This document shows, piece by piece, positions 38,258 through 47,778 of a stretch of DNA of 64,000 nucleotides (positions are counted from its first letter, which is position 1; each line of letters opens with the position of its first letter). The notes beneath the pieces were generated by a model that saw nothing but the letters and a program-made list of their open reading frames with translations, did no database searches and had not been told where the DNA came from. A program made the position numbers and the translations under genes. Location: the NCBI GenBank assembly GCA_964538505.1, contig CAZIDY010000003.1, forward strand, positions 62,001-126,000, in the 5' to 3' direction. This DNA comes from Zeimonas sp964538505 (lineage in GTDB: Bacteria; Pseudomonadota; Gammaproteobacteria; Burkholderiales; Burkholderiaceae_E).

Positions 38258-39268
38258 ATGGCCGGACGAAAAAACCGCCGCATCGTGCTCGCACGTCGGC
38301 CGCAGGGCCTGGCGTCGGCCGAAGACTTCCGTCTCGAGGAAACGCCGCTGCCGCCGATCGCCGACGGCGAAGTCCTCGTTCGCAACCGCTTCCTGTCGCT
38401 CGACCCGTACATGCGTGGACGCATGGACGACGCGAAATCGTACGCAGCACCGCAGAAGCTCGACGAGGTGATGATCGGTGGCACCGCAGGCGAGGTCGTC
38501 GAGAGCCGCAATCCGCGCTTCGCGGTCGGCGATGCCGTCCTCGGCGTCTTCGGCTGGCAGCTCTACGGCGTCTCGGACGGCAACGGGCTGAGCAAGGTCG
38601 ACACGTCGCAGGTTCCGCTGTCGGCGTACCTCGGCGCGGTCGGCATGCCGGGCGTCACCGCGTGGTACGGCTTGAACCGCATCATCGCGCCGAAGAGCGG
38701 CGAGACGATCGTCGTCTCGGCGGCCAGCGGCGCCGTCGGCTCGGTCGTCGGACAACTGGCGAAGGCCGCCGGCTGCCGCGTCGTCGGCATCGCCGGCGGC
38801 CCGCAGAAGTGCGCGATCGTCACCGACGAATACAGCTTCGACGCCTGCGTCGACTACAAGGCGGGGCGCCTGTACGAAGACCTGCGCGCGGCTACGCCCG
38901 ACGGCGTCGACGGACTCTTCGAGAACGTCGGCGGCGCGCCGCTCGACGCAACGCTGCGGCGGATGAACGCCTTCGGCCGCGTCGCGGTCTGCGGGCTGAT
39001 CTCCGGCTACAGCGGGGAACCGATGCCGGTGACGCAGTTCCGCTCGGTGCTCGTGAACCGCCTGCGCGTCGAGGGCTTCATCGTCTCCGAGCACATGGAT
39101 CTGTGGCCGACGGCGCTGCGCGAGCTCAAGCAGCGCGTCGTCGACGGCAGCCTGCGCTACCGCGAGACGATCGCGCGCGGGCTGGAGAACGCGCCCGAGG
39201 CGTTCATCGGGCTGCTCGCCGGGCGCAACGTCGGCAAGCAGCTGGTCGCGCTCGACCCGGAACGCTGA
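38258..39268 (+). CDS. NADP-dependent MDR oxidoreductase (CurA/prostaglandin reductase-like)
   Basis: 336 residues of the zinc-free medium-chain reductase family: SLDPYMRGRMDD, GVTAWYGL, the nucleotide-binding SAASGAVGSVVGQLAK, and FENVGG. Family members reduce 2-alkenals or enones with NADPH. The ATG at 38258 is 11 bp after the SDR stop. The role in the operon may be reduction of an unsaturated acyl or carbonyl intermediate (inference). Confidence 0.9.
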   Translation: MAGRKNRRIVLARRPQGLASAEDFRLEETPLPPIADGEVLVRNRFLSLDPYMRGRMDDAKSYAAPQKLDEVMIGGTAGEVVESRNPRFAVGDAVLGVFGWQLYGVSDGNGLSKVDTSQVPLSAYLGAVGMPGVTAWYGLNRIIAPKSGETIVVSAASGAVGSVVGQLAKAAGCRVVGIAGGPQKCAIVTDEYSFDACVDYKAGRLYEDLRAATPDGVDGLFENVGGAPLDATLRRMNAFGRVAVCGLISGYSGEPMPVTQFRSVLVNRLRVEGFIVSEHMDLWPTALRELKQRVVDGSLRYRETIARGLENAPEAFIGLLAGRNVGKQLVALDPER

Positions 39269-39352
39269 GCGAGGCTGCGGGCCCGCGCGCGCCGACGGGT
39301 GCGTTGGCGGCACGAAGAGCACAGCACGGAGGCACGGCACGGAGGCACGAGG

Positions 39353-40225
39353 ATGCGGGAGCTGTCCGGCAAGGTCGCCGTCATCACCGGCGCAGCAAGC
39401 GGCTTCGGCCGTGAATTCGCACGGCTGGGTGCGTCGCTCGGCATGCGCCTGGCGCTCGCCGACGTCGAGGCCGATGCGCTCGCGCGCGTCGTCGACGAGC
39501 TGCGCGACAAGGGAGCGGAAGTCTTCGGCGAAACGATCGACGTGCGCCGCGGCGAGGAGGTCGAGCGACTCGCCGAACGCACGATCGAACGCTTCGGCGC
39601 ATCGCACCTGCTCTTCAACAATGCCGGCGTCGGCACCGGCGGGCTGCTGTGGGAGACCACCGAACGCGACTGGCAGTGGGTGCTCGGCGTGAACCTGTGG
39701 GGAGCGATCCACGGCATCCGCAGCTTCGTGCCACGCATGCTCGCGCAGGGCGACGCGTGCCATGTCGTGAACACGGCGTCGGTGGCCGGGCTGATCTCGC
39801 CGCAGAACATGGGCGTCTACAACGTCAGCAAGCACGCCGTCGTCGCGCTGAGCGAGACGCTGCATCACGACCTGCGCATGGTCGGCGCATCGATCGGTGT
39901 CACGGTGCTGTGCCCGGCCTTCGTGCCGACCGGCATCGCGAACTCCGAGCGCAATCGGCCCGACGAGCTGCGCGATGCCACGCCGCTCACCGAATCGATG
40001 CAGGCCTCGCAGCGCGCCACCGGCAAGGCGGTCGCGGCCGGTCGAATCGACGCGGCGCAGGTCGCGCAAATGACTTTCGATGCGATCCGCGAGGGTCGCT
40101 TCTACGCGATCACGCATCCGAAGATCCTGCAGTCGGTCGAGTTGCGCATGCAGGACATCCTGACGCAACGCAATCCGAGCGACCCGTACACCTACAAGCC
40201 CGAGGTCGCGCAGCGTCCACGCTGA
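39353..40225 (+). CDS. Short-chain dehydrogenase/reductase
   Basis: A 290-residue SDR: TGAASGFGREFA, an acidic D after beta-2 (ADVEAD, suggesting NAD), NNAGVG, NTASVAG, and YNVSKHAVVALSE (Tyr-x-x-x-Lys). It is longer than usual because of a C-terminal extension of about 40 residues. The ATG follows ggaggcacgagg. An 84-bp gap with short repeats (cacggaggca twice) separates it from the MDR gene. It is the last gene of the beta-oxidation cluster; its substrate is unknown. Confidence 0.88.
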   Translation: MRELSGKVAVITGAASGFGREFARLGASLGMRLALADVEADALARVVDELRDKGAEVFGETIDVRRGEEVERLAERTIERFGASHLLFNNAGVGTGGLLWETTERDWQWVLGVNLWGAIHGIRSFVPRMLAQGDACHVVNTASVAGLISPQNMGVYNVSKHAVVALSETLHHDLRMVGASIGVTVLCPAFVPTGIANSERNRPDELRDATPLTESMQASQRATGKAVAAGRIDAAQVAQMTFDAIREGRFYAITHPKILQSVELRMQDILTQRNPSDPYTYKPEVAQRPR

Positions 40226-40270
40226 AGCTTCGCGAGCAGTTCTTGGTTCGTGGCGGCTTCTCGCGACGAG

Positions 40271-41119
40271 TCAGCTGCGGGAAAGAACGCCGATGGGCGA
40301 ACGCTTACCCATTGCCTCGGTCGCGGCCGGATCAAGCCGAAAACGCACACGACGTTCGCCGGCACCGCGAAGCTCGTCTCCCCGCGGTGCGAAGCTGCGT
40401 TCGACGAAGACGACGCGCCCGTCGCGGCGCACGGCGACGATCGTCGACGCACGCGTTCCGTAGCCGAGCCCGGGCGCGAAGATCATCGCCGGCGCGAGCA
40501 CCCGTTCGCGCTCGCGTCCGACGCCGGTATCGGGCAGCGCCAGATCGTCGGAGATCGTGCGCTCGGCAAGGGCGTCGAAGAGCACCGGACCGAGCTGGCG
40601 GGTGGGGCCGTTCATTGCGTCGACAAGCCGCTCGCGCAGTCGCACCACCTTCGGCCACGGAGCGTCGAGCTCTCCGTTCGACCAGGCGTGCACGCTGCCG
40701 GGCGTCGGCGCCACGCGTCGCGCGTCACGGTTCGACACGAGCAGCGCCGGCTGCGCGGCGGCGAGATCGACCAGCAGCAGGTTGAAACCCGCATAGTCGT
40801 CGCCTCGCGCGAGGACACGATCGGCGTAGTCGGCTGCCGTATCCGTCCCGCAGACGAAATCGGACACGAGTGCGCCGCGCGAGCGCGGCCCGCTCATCGG
40901 ATCCGGCTCGCGCACGTTCGTCACCGCGGCGAAACGCCCGCGACGATCGATCGCGAGCCAGGTGCCGCCGGCGCGCAGATCGCGTCCGCCGAACACCGTG
41001 TGCTGCTCGTCCCACCAGGCGGCGGGCGCCGTCTCGCGCGCATAGAACTCGTCGCGGTTCGCGGCCACGACGAAGGCGAAGCTCTCGTGCGCGTCAAGCG
41101 CGAAGGCAACGAGACACAT
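40271..41119 (-). CDS. NRDE family protein (TANGO2-like)
   Basis: A 282-residue protein with the eponymous NRDE (AANRDEFYARET) near residue 20, the starting Cys2 (MCLVAFA) that resembles an N-terminal nucleophile, GGTWLAI and GFNLLLVDL. The family is the bacterial counterpart of TANGO2, of uncertain biochemical role, linked in eukaryotes to haem or lipid handling. It ends convergent to the SDR gene and follows the DUF4936 gene by 2 bp on the same strand. Confidence 0.88.
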   Translation of the reverse strand: MCLVAFALDAHESFAFVVAANRDEFYARETAPAAWWDEQHTVFGGRDLRAGGTWLAIDRRGRFAAVTNVREPDPMSGPRSRGALVSDFVCGTDTAADYADRVLARGDDYAGFNLLLVDLAAAQPALLVSNRDARRVAPTPGSVHAWSNGELDAPWPKVVRLRERLVDAMNGPTRQLGPVLFDALAERTISDDLALPDTGVGRERERVLAPAMIFAPGLGYGTRASTIVAVRRDGRVVFVERSFAPRGDELRGAGERRVRFRLDPAATEAMGKRSPIGVLSRS

Positions 41120-41121
41120 CG

Positions 41122-41436
41122 TTACGCGTTCCTCGCTGCTCCGACCCAACGGAACACGTCGACGAATCGCCCACCCGGCGCCAGTGTGTCGAAGCCGAGC
41201 GCGGCGGCCTCCGCCGCGAGCGCATCGACGAACTCGCTCTCGCGATCCTCGTGCAGCGGCTCCCACGATTCGAGCCAGGTACGACGGTTCTTCTCGGGCT
41301 CGTCGCGCCAGCCGAAACGGGCCCGCATCGCGAAACGCGGCTCGATGCGCCCGGCGAGCGCACGCAGCGCGCGTTCGCATTCGTCGTTACGCGCAGGGTC
41401 GGCGCGAAACCAGACCAGGACGACGAGCTCGTTCAT
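41122..41436 (-). CDS. DUF4936-like small protein
   Basis: A 104-residue single-domain protein with a ferredoxin-like pattern (VVLVWFRADPARNDE.., RRTWLESWEPL, then a helix). It resembles DUF4936, known mainly from betaproteobacteria. The ATG at 41436 overlaps the ygfZ stop at 41433 (ATGA). It sits between ygfZ and the NRDE gene in one operon. Function unknown. Confidence 0.65.
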   Translation of the reverse strand: MNELVVLVWFRADPARNDECERALRALAGRIEPRFAMRARFGWRDEPEKNRRTWLESWEPLHEDRESEFVDALAAEAAALGFDTLAPGGRFVDVFRWVGAARNA

Positions 41437-42644
41437 TCCGACGGCAACGGATAGGGCAGCTCGAGCGGCTTCAGTGTTCGCCCCTCTACCGCGAGCGGGC
41501 CCTGTTCCACGGCGGCGACCTGCGCCTCGTGCAGTACATCGATTGCGCCCGCCGGTGAGCGCGCTGCAAGCACGACGACGCCGACCGGCCGGCCCGACGC
41601 GTCGACGACGTCGGTGCCCGGTGCCGGCTCCGGCGCTTCGTCGGGCTCTCGCGACCCGTCGAGCCGCGCGAGGAAGGCGCGCCGTTTCGTCTTGCCGAGA
41701 TAGTGGCTGCGCGCGACCACCTCCTGTCCCGGATAGCAGCCCTTGGTAAAGCTCACCGCGCCGATCGCGTCGGCCTCCAGATTGAGCATCTGCGGCACGA
41801 ACTGTTCGCTCGTCGCCGGAACGATCGATGCGATGCCGCTGCGCACGTCGGTCCAGCGCCAGCGGCTGCTGTCGATCGGCGCAAGCGTCTGGCGCAACTC
41901 GTTCCAGGTTCGCTCCGCGCCGCCGAGCGGCACGACGAGCAACCAGCGCGGCACCTCGGCCGTCGTCTCGTCGAGCGCTCCGGCCGGAAGAGGGGGCAGG
42001 CCGATCGCCGCGAGTGCGGGCTCCGGCGAGGCCGCGTTGCTCGAAGCCGCGTCGGCGCCAGCCGGCAACCCTGCCTGCGGCACACCGTGAAGCGAGATCT
42101 TCATCGGTGCCGGCGCCCGCAATTGCAGCCTTGCCAGCGCGTCGGCACCCGCCGCTCCGCTCAACCCGAAGACGACGAAATCGGCGCTCTCGTTCGCGAT
42201 GCGCACTTTCGATCGGAGCACGAACATCGTCAGCCGCCTGCGGATCGACTCGGCAACGCTGTCGGGCAGCATCAGGCGGATCGACGCGCCCTCGGGCCAC
42301 GCCAGCATCGTGGCGAGCAGCCGGCCTTTCGGCGAGCAGTAGCCATGCCAGCGCGCCTCGTCGGGCGCCTGCTGCTGCACGTCGTTCGTCGTCTGCGAAT
42401 GAAGGAAACGCACGGCGTCGTCGCCGGTGAGTCGCAGCACCGACTGGCCGGCGAGCCAGGCGAGCGCGCCGTCGGCGAGCGCCGCCGCGTCGTTCGTCGA
42501 CGAAGCCGGCTCGATGCGCGCCTGCATGCCGTAGGCGTCGTCATACAACGCGAGACCGCAGCGCGCAGCGGCCGCGTGAACGGCGGCCGGATCGGGCGCT
42601 GCCGAAGCGGCGTTCGAGGGCAAGGACGGGCGTACGGAAGACAT
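41433..42644 (-). CDS. ygfZ: Folate-binding protein YgfZ (Fe-S cluster assembly)
   Basis: A 403-residue GcvT-fold protein with the defining KGCYPGQEVVAR motif. YgfZ uses folate and its conserved cysteine to help build or repair Fe-S clusters, for example in MiaB. It is longer than E. coli YgfZ because of Ala-rich loops around residues 205-235. It is divergent from mltG, which starts 65 bp away; this neighbourhood is common in Burkholderiales. Confidence 0.92.
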   Translation of the reverse strand: MSSVRPSLPSNAASAAPDPAAVHAAAARCGLALYDDAYGMQARIEPASSTNDAAALADGALAWLAGQSVLRLTGDDAVRFLHSQTTNDVQQQAPDEARWHGYCSPKGRLLATMLAWPEGASIRLMLPDSVAESIRRRLTMFVLRSKVRIANESADFVVFGLSGAAGADALARLQLRAPAPMKISLHGVPQAGLPAGADAASSNAASPEPALAAIGLPPLPAGALDETTAEVPRWLLVVPLGGAERTWNELRQTLAPIDSSRWRWTDVRSGIASIVPATSEQFVPQMLNLEADAIGAVSFTKGCYPGQEVVARSHYLGKTKRRAFLARLDGSREPDEAPEPAPGTDVVDASGRPVGVVVLAARSPAGAIDVLHEAQVAAVEQGPLAVEGRTLKPLELPYPLPSE

Positions 42645-42709
42645 CGCTCAGGTCGCGGAATCGACCGATTATCATAGGGATCCCTCCTGTCGTTGTCGAA
42701 CCAAGCCCC

Positions 42710-43717
42710 GTGTCGAAAGGCCGTATCGCCGCGCTCGTCCTGCTGTCGTTGCTGATCGCCGCCGCCGCGGTCGTCGCATGGGGGTGGCAGCGCTTCCAGG
42801 TCGAGCCGATCGAGTTCCGCGAGTCGCCGATCCGCTTCACCGTTCCGAGCGGCGCGAACGTGCGCGGCATCGCGAACGCGCTGCGCGCGCAGGGGGTCGA
42901 CGTGCAGCCGACCGAACTGTGGCTCTGGTACAAGCTGCGCGGCCATGACGGCAAGCTCAAGGCGGGTACCTACGAGCTCGCCGAGCCGATGACGATCGAC
43001 GCGTTGCTCGACAAGCTCGTGCGTGGCGACGTGCTGATGATGTCGATCCGCTTCATCGAAGGGTGGAGCTTCCGGCAGATGCGCGAGGCGATCGACGCGA
43101 ATCCCGAGCTCGCGCACGAAACGCGCGGGCTCGCGCCGGCGGAGCTGATGCGCCGCATCGGCGCCGCCGAGACGCAGCCCGAAGGACTCTTCTTCCCGGA
43201 CACCTACCGCTTCTCGCCCGGCACGAGCGACGTCGAGATCTACCGCCGCGCCTACCAGGCGATGAAGCGCACGCTCGAGCTTGCATGGGAGGAGCGCCAG
43301 CCCGACCTGCCGCTCGACGATCCGTACGATGCGCTCGTGCTGGCGTCGATCGTCGAGAAGGAAACGGGGCTCGCCGAGGAACGCGACAAGGTGGCCGCCG
43401 TCTTCGTCAACCGCCTGCGACGCGGCATGCTGCTGCAGAGCGATCCCACGACCATCTACGGAATGGGCGATCGTTTCGACGGCAACCTGCGCAAGCGCGA
43501 TCTGCAGACGCACACCGAGTTCAACACCTACACGCGCGCCGGCCTGCCACCGACGCCGATCGCGTTGCCGGGCAAGGCGTCGATCGAGGCGGCGCTGCAC
43601 CCGGCCGACATCGGCGCGCTGTATTTCGTCTCGCGCGGCGACGGCACCAGCGAGTTCTCGTCCGATCTCGCCAGCCACAATCGCGCGGTGTGGAAGTACC
43701 AGCGGGGCGGCCGGTGA
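42710..43717 (+). CDS. mltG: Endolytic murein transglycosylase
   Basis: 335 residues: one N-terminal membrane helix (IAALVLLSLLIAAAAVVAW), a LysM-like region (FTVPSGANVRGIANALRAQG), and the YceG catalytic domain with the Glu in ASIVEKETG and the NTYTRAGLPPTPI end motif. It cuts nascent glycan strands at the inner membrane. The start is GTG 42710. The stop overlaps the tmk GTG (GTGA). Confidence 0.94.
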   Translation: MSKGRIAALVLLSLLIAAAAVVAWGWQRFQVEPIEFRESPIRFTVPSGANVRGIANALRAQGVDVQPTELWLWYKLRGHDGKLKAGTYELAEPMTIDALLDKLVRGDVLMMSIRFIEGWSFRQMREAIDANPELAHETRGLAPAELMRRIGAAETQPEGLFFPDTYRFSPGTSDVEIYRRAYQAMKRTLELAWEERQPDLPLDDPYDALVLASIVEKETGLAEERDKVAAVFVNRLRRGMLLQSDPTTIYGMGDRFDGNLRKRDLQTHTEFNTYTRAGLPPTPIALPGKASIEAALHPADIGALYFVSRGDGTSEFSSDLASHNRAVWKYQRGGR

Positions 43718-44325
43718 AGGGGCGCTTCGTCACCTTCGAGGGCATCGACGGCGCCGGCAAGAGCACGCATGTCGAGCAATCGATCGACTGGCTGCGCGCG
43801 CGCGGCTGCGACGTCGTCGCCACGCGCGAGCCGGGCGGCAGCGAGCTGGCGGAAGCCTTGCGCGAGCTGCTGCTGCACCGATCGATGTCGCTCGAGACCG
43901 AGCTGATGCTCGTGTTCGCTGCCCGCCGCGACCACCTCGAACGGCTGATCCTGCCTGCGCTCGAACGCGGGCAGTGGGTCGTCTGCGACCGCTTCACCGA
44001 CTCGAGCTGGGCCTACCAGGGTGCCGGCCGCGGCGCCCCCGCCGAGCGCATCGCATGGCTCGAATCATGGGTGCACGGAGGCTTGCAGCCAGCACGCACC
44101 TACTGGTTCGACGTCGAGCCGGAGGTCGCCGCCCGGCGGCGCACCCGCTCGCGCACGGCCGACCGCTTCGAGAGCGAGGACCTCGCGTTCTTCGCACGGG
44201 TGCGCGAAGGCTACCGGCAGCGGGCTGCGTCGAACCCGGCTCGCATCGTGCGCGTCGACGGCAGCGGAAGCATCGACGAAGTTAGAGCGATACTCGAAAA
44301 AGACCTGGCAAGTCTTTGTTCTTAA
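43714..44325 (+). CDS. tmk: Thymidylate kinase
   Basis: 203 residues: P-loop GIDGAGKST (10-18), REPGG, CDRFTDSSWAYQGAGRG, and the LID-region R residues. It phosphorylates dTMP. The start is GTG 43714, overlapping mltG. Its TAA (44323-44325) shares an A with the holB ATG, so translation is coupled. Confidence 0.95.
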   Translation: MKGRFVTFEGIDGAGKSTHVEQSIDWLRARGCDVVATREPGGSELAEALRELLLHRSMSLETELMLVFAARRDHLERLILPALERGQWVVCDRFTDSSWAYQGAGRGAPAERIAWLESWVHGGLQPARTYWFDVEPEVAARRRTRSRTADRFESEDLAFFARVREGYRQRAASNPARIVRVDGSGSIDEVRAILEKDLASLCS

Positions 44326-45338
44326 TGAAATATCCGTGGATGGAAAGTACCTGGCGTACGTTGCTCGCACAGCGCGAGCGAACGCACCACGCGCTGCTCG
44401 TGCACGGCCCGGCCAGCATCGGCAAATCGGATTTCGCCGCCGAGCTGGCCCGCGCATGGCTGTGCGAGTCGCCGGCGGAAGACGGCTCCGCCTGTGGCCG
44501 CTGCGCCTCTTGCGGCTGGATCGAGCACGACAGTCACCCCGACCTTCGCGTGCTCGCGCCGCTCGCCGAGGAACCGGAGGAGGGCGAAGGTACGCCCCGC
44601 AGCGGCCGCGCCTCGGCGCGCTCGACCGACATCCGGATCGACCAGGTCCGCGCGCTCGAACGCTTCATCGGCGTGGCCGGCCACCGCGGCGGCTGCAAGG
44701 TCGTGCGCATCGATCCGGCGGACGCGCTTAATGTCGCCGCCGCCAATGCGCTGCTCAAGACGCTCGAGGAGCCGGGCACCGGCACCCGGTTCCTGCTCGT
44801 CACCCATCGGCCGGACGCGCTCGCTGCAACGATCCGCTCGCGCTGCCTGGCGATTCCGCTGCCGCTTCCTGCACCGGAGGCCGCGGCCGACTGGCTGGTC
44901 GCGCAGACGGGCGCCGATCGCGCACAGGCCGCGAGCTGGCTCGCCGCCGCAGGAGGCGCGCCGCTGCGCGCACGCCGATTCGCCGATCCCGCGACAGCGT
45001 CCACTCATCGGCTGCTCGTGGAGACCTTCTCGTCGCTTCCCGAAACTTCGGTGGTGCGAGCTGCCGACACGCTGGCCGGCATCGAACCGACCGTGTGGAT
45101 CGGGACGCTGCAATCGTGGATCGTCGACCTGCAGCGATGCTGTGCCGGCGCCGAGCCGCGATTCTTCCCCGACCGCAGGGCACGGCTGCGATCGCTGTCG
45201 CGAGCCACGTCGCTGCACGCGCTGGACCGACTCGCGTCCGAGATCGCTACGCTGGCGCGAGTCGTCGATCACCCGCTGAACCCGCGGCTGATGATCGAGG
45301 ACGCGCTGCTTCGCGTTCGCGCCGCTCTGGCGGGATGA
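44325..45338 (+). CDS. holB: DNA polymerase III subunit delta'
   Basis: A 337-residue clamp-loader subunit: a P-loop-like GPASIGKSDFA, zinc-binding cysteines around CGRCASCGW, NALLKTLEEPG, and the SRC Arg-finger-like motif (TIRSRCLAIPL). It belongs to the clamp loader and is an inactive ATPase. An Arg/Ser/Glu-rich insert (about 85-105) precedes IRIDQVRAL. It overlaps tmk by one base, a conserved order. Confidence 0.93.
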   Translation: MKYPWMESTWRTLLAQRERTHHALLVHGPASIGKSDFAAELARAWLCESPAEDGSACGRCASCGWIEHDSHPDLRVLAPLAEEPEEGEGTPRSGRASARSTDIRIDQVRALERFIGVAGHRGGCKVVRIDPADALNVAAANALLKTLEEPGTGTRFLLVTHRPDALAATIRSRCLAIPLPLPAPEAAADWLVAQTGADRAQAASWLAAAGGAPLRARRFADPATASTHRLLVETFSSLPETSVVRAADTLAGIEPTVWIGTLQSWIVDLQRCCAGAEPRFFPDRRARLRSLSRATSLHALDRLASEIATLARVVDHPLNPRLMIEDALLRVRAALAG

Positions 45339-45360
45339 CACGGCCGAAAAGGGGACGACG

Positions 45361-45990
45361 ATGAGTGCAGGCGAGAGGGAAACGACGCGGGCCTCACTGC
45401 AGGCCGCTGCGATCCCTGCACTCGATACGGGTCCGGGAACAGGCACTTCGACGATACCGGGCCTCGCCGACCCCGACACCGGCTCGATGCTGCTCGATGG
45501 TCTCGACACCGGCGTGCGCCTGGCGCCGGTCACGTCGCCAGGTCCACCGACCGGTCCGCTGACCGGTCCGTTGACCGGCATGGGCGCCACCGGATCGGGC
45601 AGCGCGACCACGCTGCCGGGCGTCTCCGGGCTTGCTTCGCAGCCGCGCACCGGAGCGCGCCCCGGCGTCGTGCAACTGGCGATCCGCGAAAAGGCTGCGC
45701 TTTACGCAGCCTACATGCCGTTTCTCGACGGCGGCGGGCTCTTCGTTCCCACCACGCGCTCGGTGCACCTGGGCGACGAGCTGTACCTGATCCTCGCGCT
45801 GATGGATGACCCGACCAAGCTCTCGGTGACCGGCAAGGTCGTCTGGATCACCCCGCCCGGCACGCCGCAGCGCCAGCAGGGGCTCGGCGTGCAGTTCGCG
45901 AAAGACGAGGCCGGAACGCGCGCGCGCAGCCGCATCGAGGACCTGCTGGGCGGCACGCTGAAAGCGAATCGTCCGACGCACACGATCTGA
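45361..45990 (+). CDS. PilZ domain protein with a low-complexity N-terminus
   Basis: 209 residues. The C-terminal 110 residues are PilZ-like (GVVQLAIREKAALYAAYMPFLDGGGLFVPT.., TGKVVWITP, GLGVQFA), as in the type IV pilus PilZ that follows holB in many proteobacteria. It lacks the RxxxR c-di-GMP motif, as true PilZ of pili does. The first 100 residues are Thr/Gly/Pro-rich with a TGPLTGPLTG repeat, which is unusual for PilZ, usually about 118 residues. A role in twitching motility is inferred. Confidence 0.85.
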   Translation: MSAGERETTRASLQAAAIPALDTGPGTGTSTIPGLADPDTGSMLLDGLDTGVRLAPVTSPGPPTGPLTGPLTGMGATGSGSATTLPGVSGLASQPRTGARPGVVQLAIREKAALYAAYMPFLDGGGLFVPTTRSVHLGDELYLILALMDDPTKLSVTGKVVWITPPGTPQRQQGLGVQFAKDEAGTRARSRIEDLLGGTLKANRPTHTI

Positions 45991-46093
45991 AGCCACTCTT
46001 CGCGCGCGGCGCAGCCGCGCCGAGCCGACGCACGTCGCCTCGATACAATCGGGACTCCCGGCGCGCAGGACGCGTCCGCTGCGCTTCGTGCCG

Positions 46094-46885
46094 ATGCTCG
46101 TCGATTCCCACTGTCACCTCGACTTCCCCGGCCTCGTCGATCGCCTCGACGAGATCCTCGCGTCGATGACGGCCAACCGCGTGGGCCATGCGCTGTGCGT
46201 CTGCGTCTCGCTCGACGGCTTCGAGAACGTACTGCGCATCGCACGCAGCGACGCACGCCTGAGCGCCTCGGTCGGCGTGCACCCCGACTCGCCCGACGCG
46301 ACCGAACCCGACGTCGACACGCTCGTACGCCTGGCGACCGACCCGAAGGTCGTCGCGATCGGCGAAACCGGCCTCGACTACTACCGCACCGAAGGCGACA
46401 CCGAGTGGCAGCGCGAGCGCTTCCGCGTGCACATCCGTGCCGCGCGCGCAAGCGGCAAGCCGCTGATCGTCCACACACGCGCGGCATCGGCCGACACGAT
46501 CCGGTTGCTGCGCGAAGAGCGCGCCGACGAGGCGGGCGGCGTGCTGCACTGCTTCACCGAAGACTGGGAAACCGCGCGCGCCGGGCTCGACCTGGGCTTT
46601 CACGTGTCGTTCTCGGGAATCGTGACCTTCCGCAACGCGCAGCCGCTGCGCGAGGTGGCGAAACGCGTACCGGACGACCGGCTGTTGATCGAAACCGATT
46701 CGCCGTATCTCGCACCGGTGCCCCGACGCGGCAAGACGAACGAGCCGGCATGGGTACTGCACGTCGCCGAATGCCTGGCGGAACTGCGCGGGCAAACGCT
46801 CGAGCAGATCGGCGCGTCGACGACCGAAAACTACTTCCGGCTGTTCCGCGATGCACAGCGCTGCGATGCCGATGCACGCAACTGA
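46094..46885 (+). CDS. TatD family metal-dependent hydrolase
   Basis: A 263-residue TatD-type TIM-barrel nuclease with the metal ligands H6 and H8 (DSHCHLD), the Glu of AIGETGLDYYR, VHTR, HCFTE and the Asp of IETDSPYLAP. Members are 3'-5' DNases or deoxyribonucleotide hydrolases. A TACAAT element at 46044-46049 may be its -10. ATG 46094 is preferred over GTG 46088. It is next to pilZ, a common arrangement. Confidence 0.93.
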   Translation: MLVDSHCHLDFPGLVDRLDEILASMTANRVGHALCVCVSLDGFENVLRIARSDARLSASVGVHPDSPDATEPDVDTLVRLATDPKVVAIGETGLDYYRTEGDTEWQRERFRVHIRAARASGKPLIVHTRAASADTIRLLREERADEAGGVLHCFTEDWETARAGLDLGFHVSFSGIVTFRNAQPLREVAKRVPDDRLLIETDSPYLAPVPRRGKTNEPAWVLHVAECLAELRGQTLEQIGASTTENYFRLFRDAQRCDADARN

Positions 46886-47756
46886 ATCAGGGCGACTGCT
46901 CGCCGTCGTGCTGTCGCTGGCCGTGCTCTGCGGCACCGGTCATGCAGGCGCCCAGCAACCCGCCCGCGGCAGCCCCGGAACATCCGCTTCGGGCGCGAGC
47001 GCAGCAACGGACGCCGGCGAAGCCTTCTGGGAGGCGATTGCACGCGACGATGTCGGGCGCGTGCAGACGCTGCTGCTGCGCGGCGCCGACACGAATGCCA
47101 TCCACCCGCAGTTCGGTCCGGCGATCGTTGTCGCAGCGCGCGAGCGCTCGTGGAACGTCGTTCGCGAGCTCGCGCAGATCGTCGGCACGCGCGTCGATGC
47201 GCCGAACCGGCGCGGCGAGACAGCGGCGATGCTGGCCGCCGTGCACGGCAACCTGGACATCGTTCGGTTGCTCGTCGAAAAGGGCGCCGAAGTCAACCGC
47301 GTCGGATGGACCCCGCTGCACTACGCGGCCGTGAGCGGCAATGTCGAGCTGTTGCGCTATCTGCTGGATCGGCACGCCTACATCGACGCGGAGTCGCCGA
47401 ATCGCAGCACACCGCTGATGATGGCAGCACGACACGATCGTATCGACGCCGTACACCTGCTCATCGAGGCGGGCGCCGACCCCACGCCCCGCAACGACGC
47501 GAGGCTCGCTGCCGCCGACTATCTCGACCGCAACGGCAAGCCCGACGAAGCGCGCTGGATGCGCGAGCGCGCTTCCGCGTTCGCGCGTCGATACGGGATG
47601 CCCGAGCCGGCGCGGGTGGACGGGGTGGACGAGACGCGCGCGGGCAAGGCGACCGCCGGCAAATCCACCATCGACAAGCGCACGACCGAATCACGTGCCG
47701 TCGAAGAGCAGCAACGGCCGCGCGCCCCGGCAACGCGCCTCCCCGGAGCGCGTTGA
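46866..47756 (+). CDS. Secreted ankyrin repeat protein
   Basis: 296 residues: a signal peptide (LLAVVLSLAVLCGTGHAGA), then four to five ankyrin repeats at about residues 55-210 (RRGETAAMLAAVHGNLDIV, GWTPLHYAAVSGNVELL, RSTPLMMAARHDRIDAV), then a disordered charged tail of about 70 residues. It probably binds proteins in the periplasm. The start overlaps the tatD end by 20 bp. Ankyrin genes commonly follow tatD in Burkholderiales. Confidence 0.9.
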   Translation: MPMHATESGRLLAVVLSLAVLCGTGHAGAQQPARGSPGTSASGASAATDAGEAFWEAIARDDVGRVQTLLLRGADTNAIHPQFGPAIVVAARERSWNVVRELAQIVGTRVDAPNRRGETAAMLAAVHGNLDIVRLLVEKGAEVNRVGWTPLHYAAVSGNVELLRYLLDRHAYIDAESPNRSTPLMMAARHDRIDAVHLLIEAGADPTPRNDARLAAADYLDRNGKPDEARWMRERASAFARRYGMPEPARVDGVDETRAGKATAGKSTIDKRTTESRAVEEQQRPRAPATRLPGAR

Positions 47757-47778
47757 TCCGAATCGCGCCGCGCGCGGT

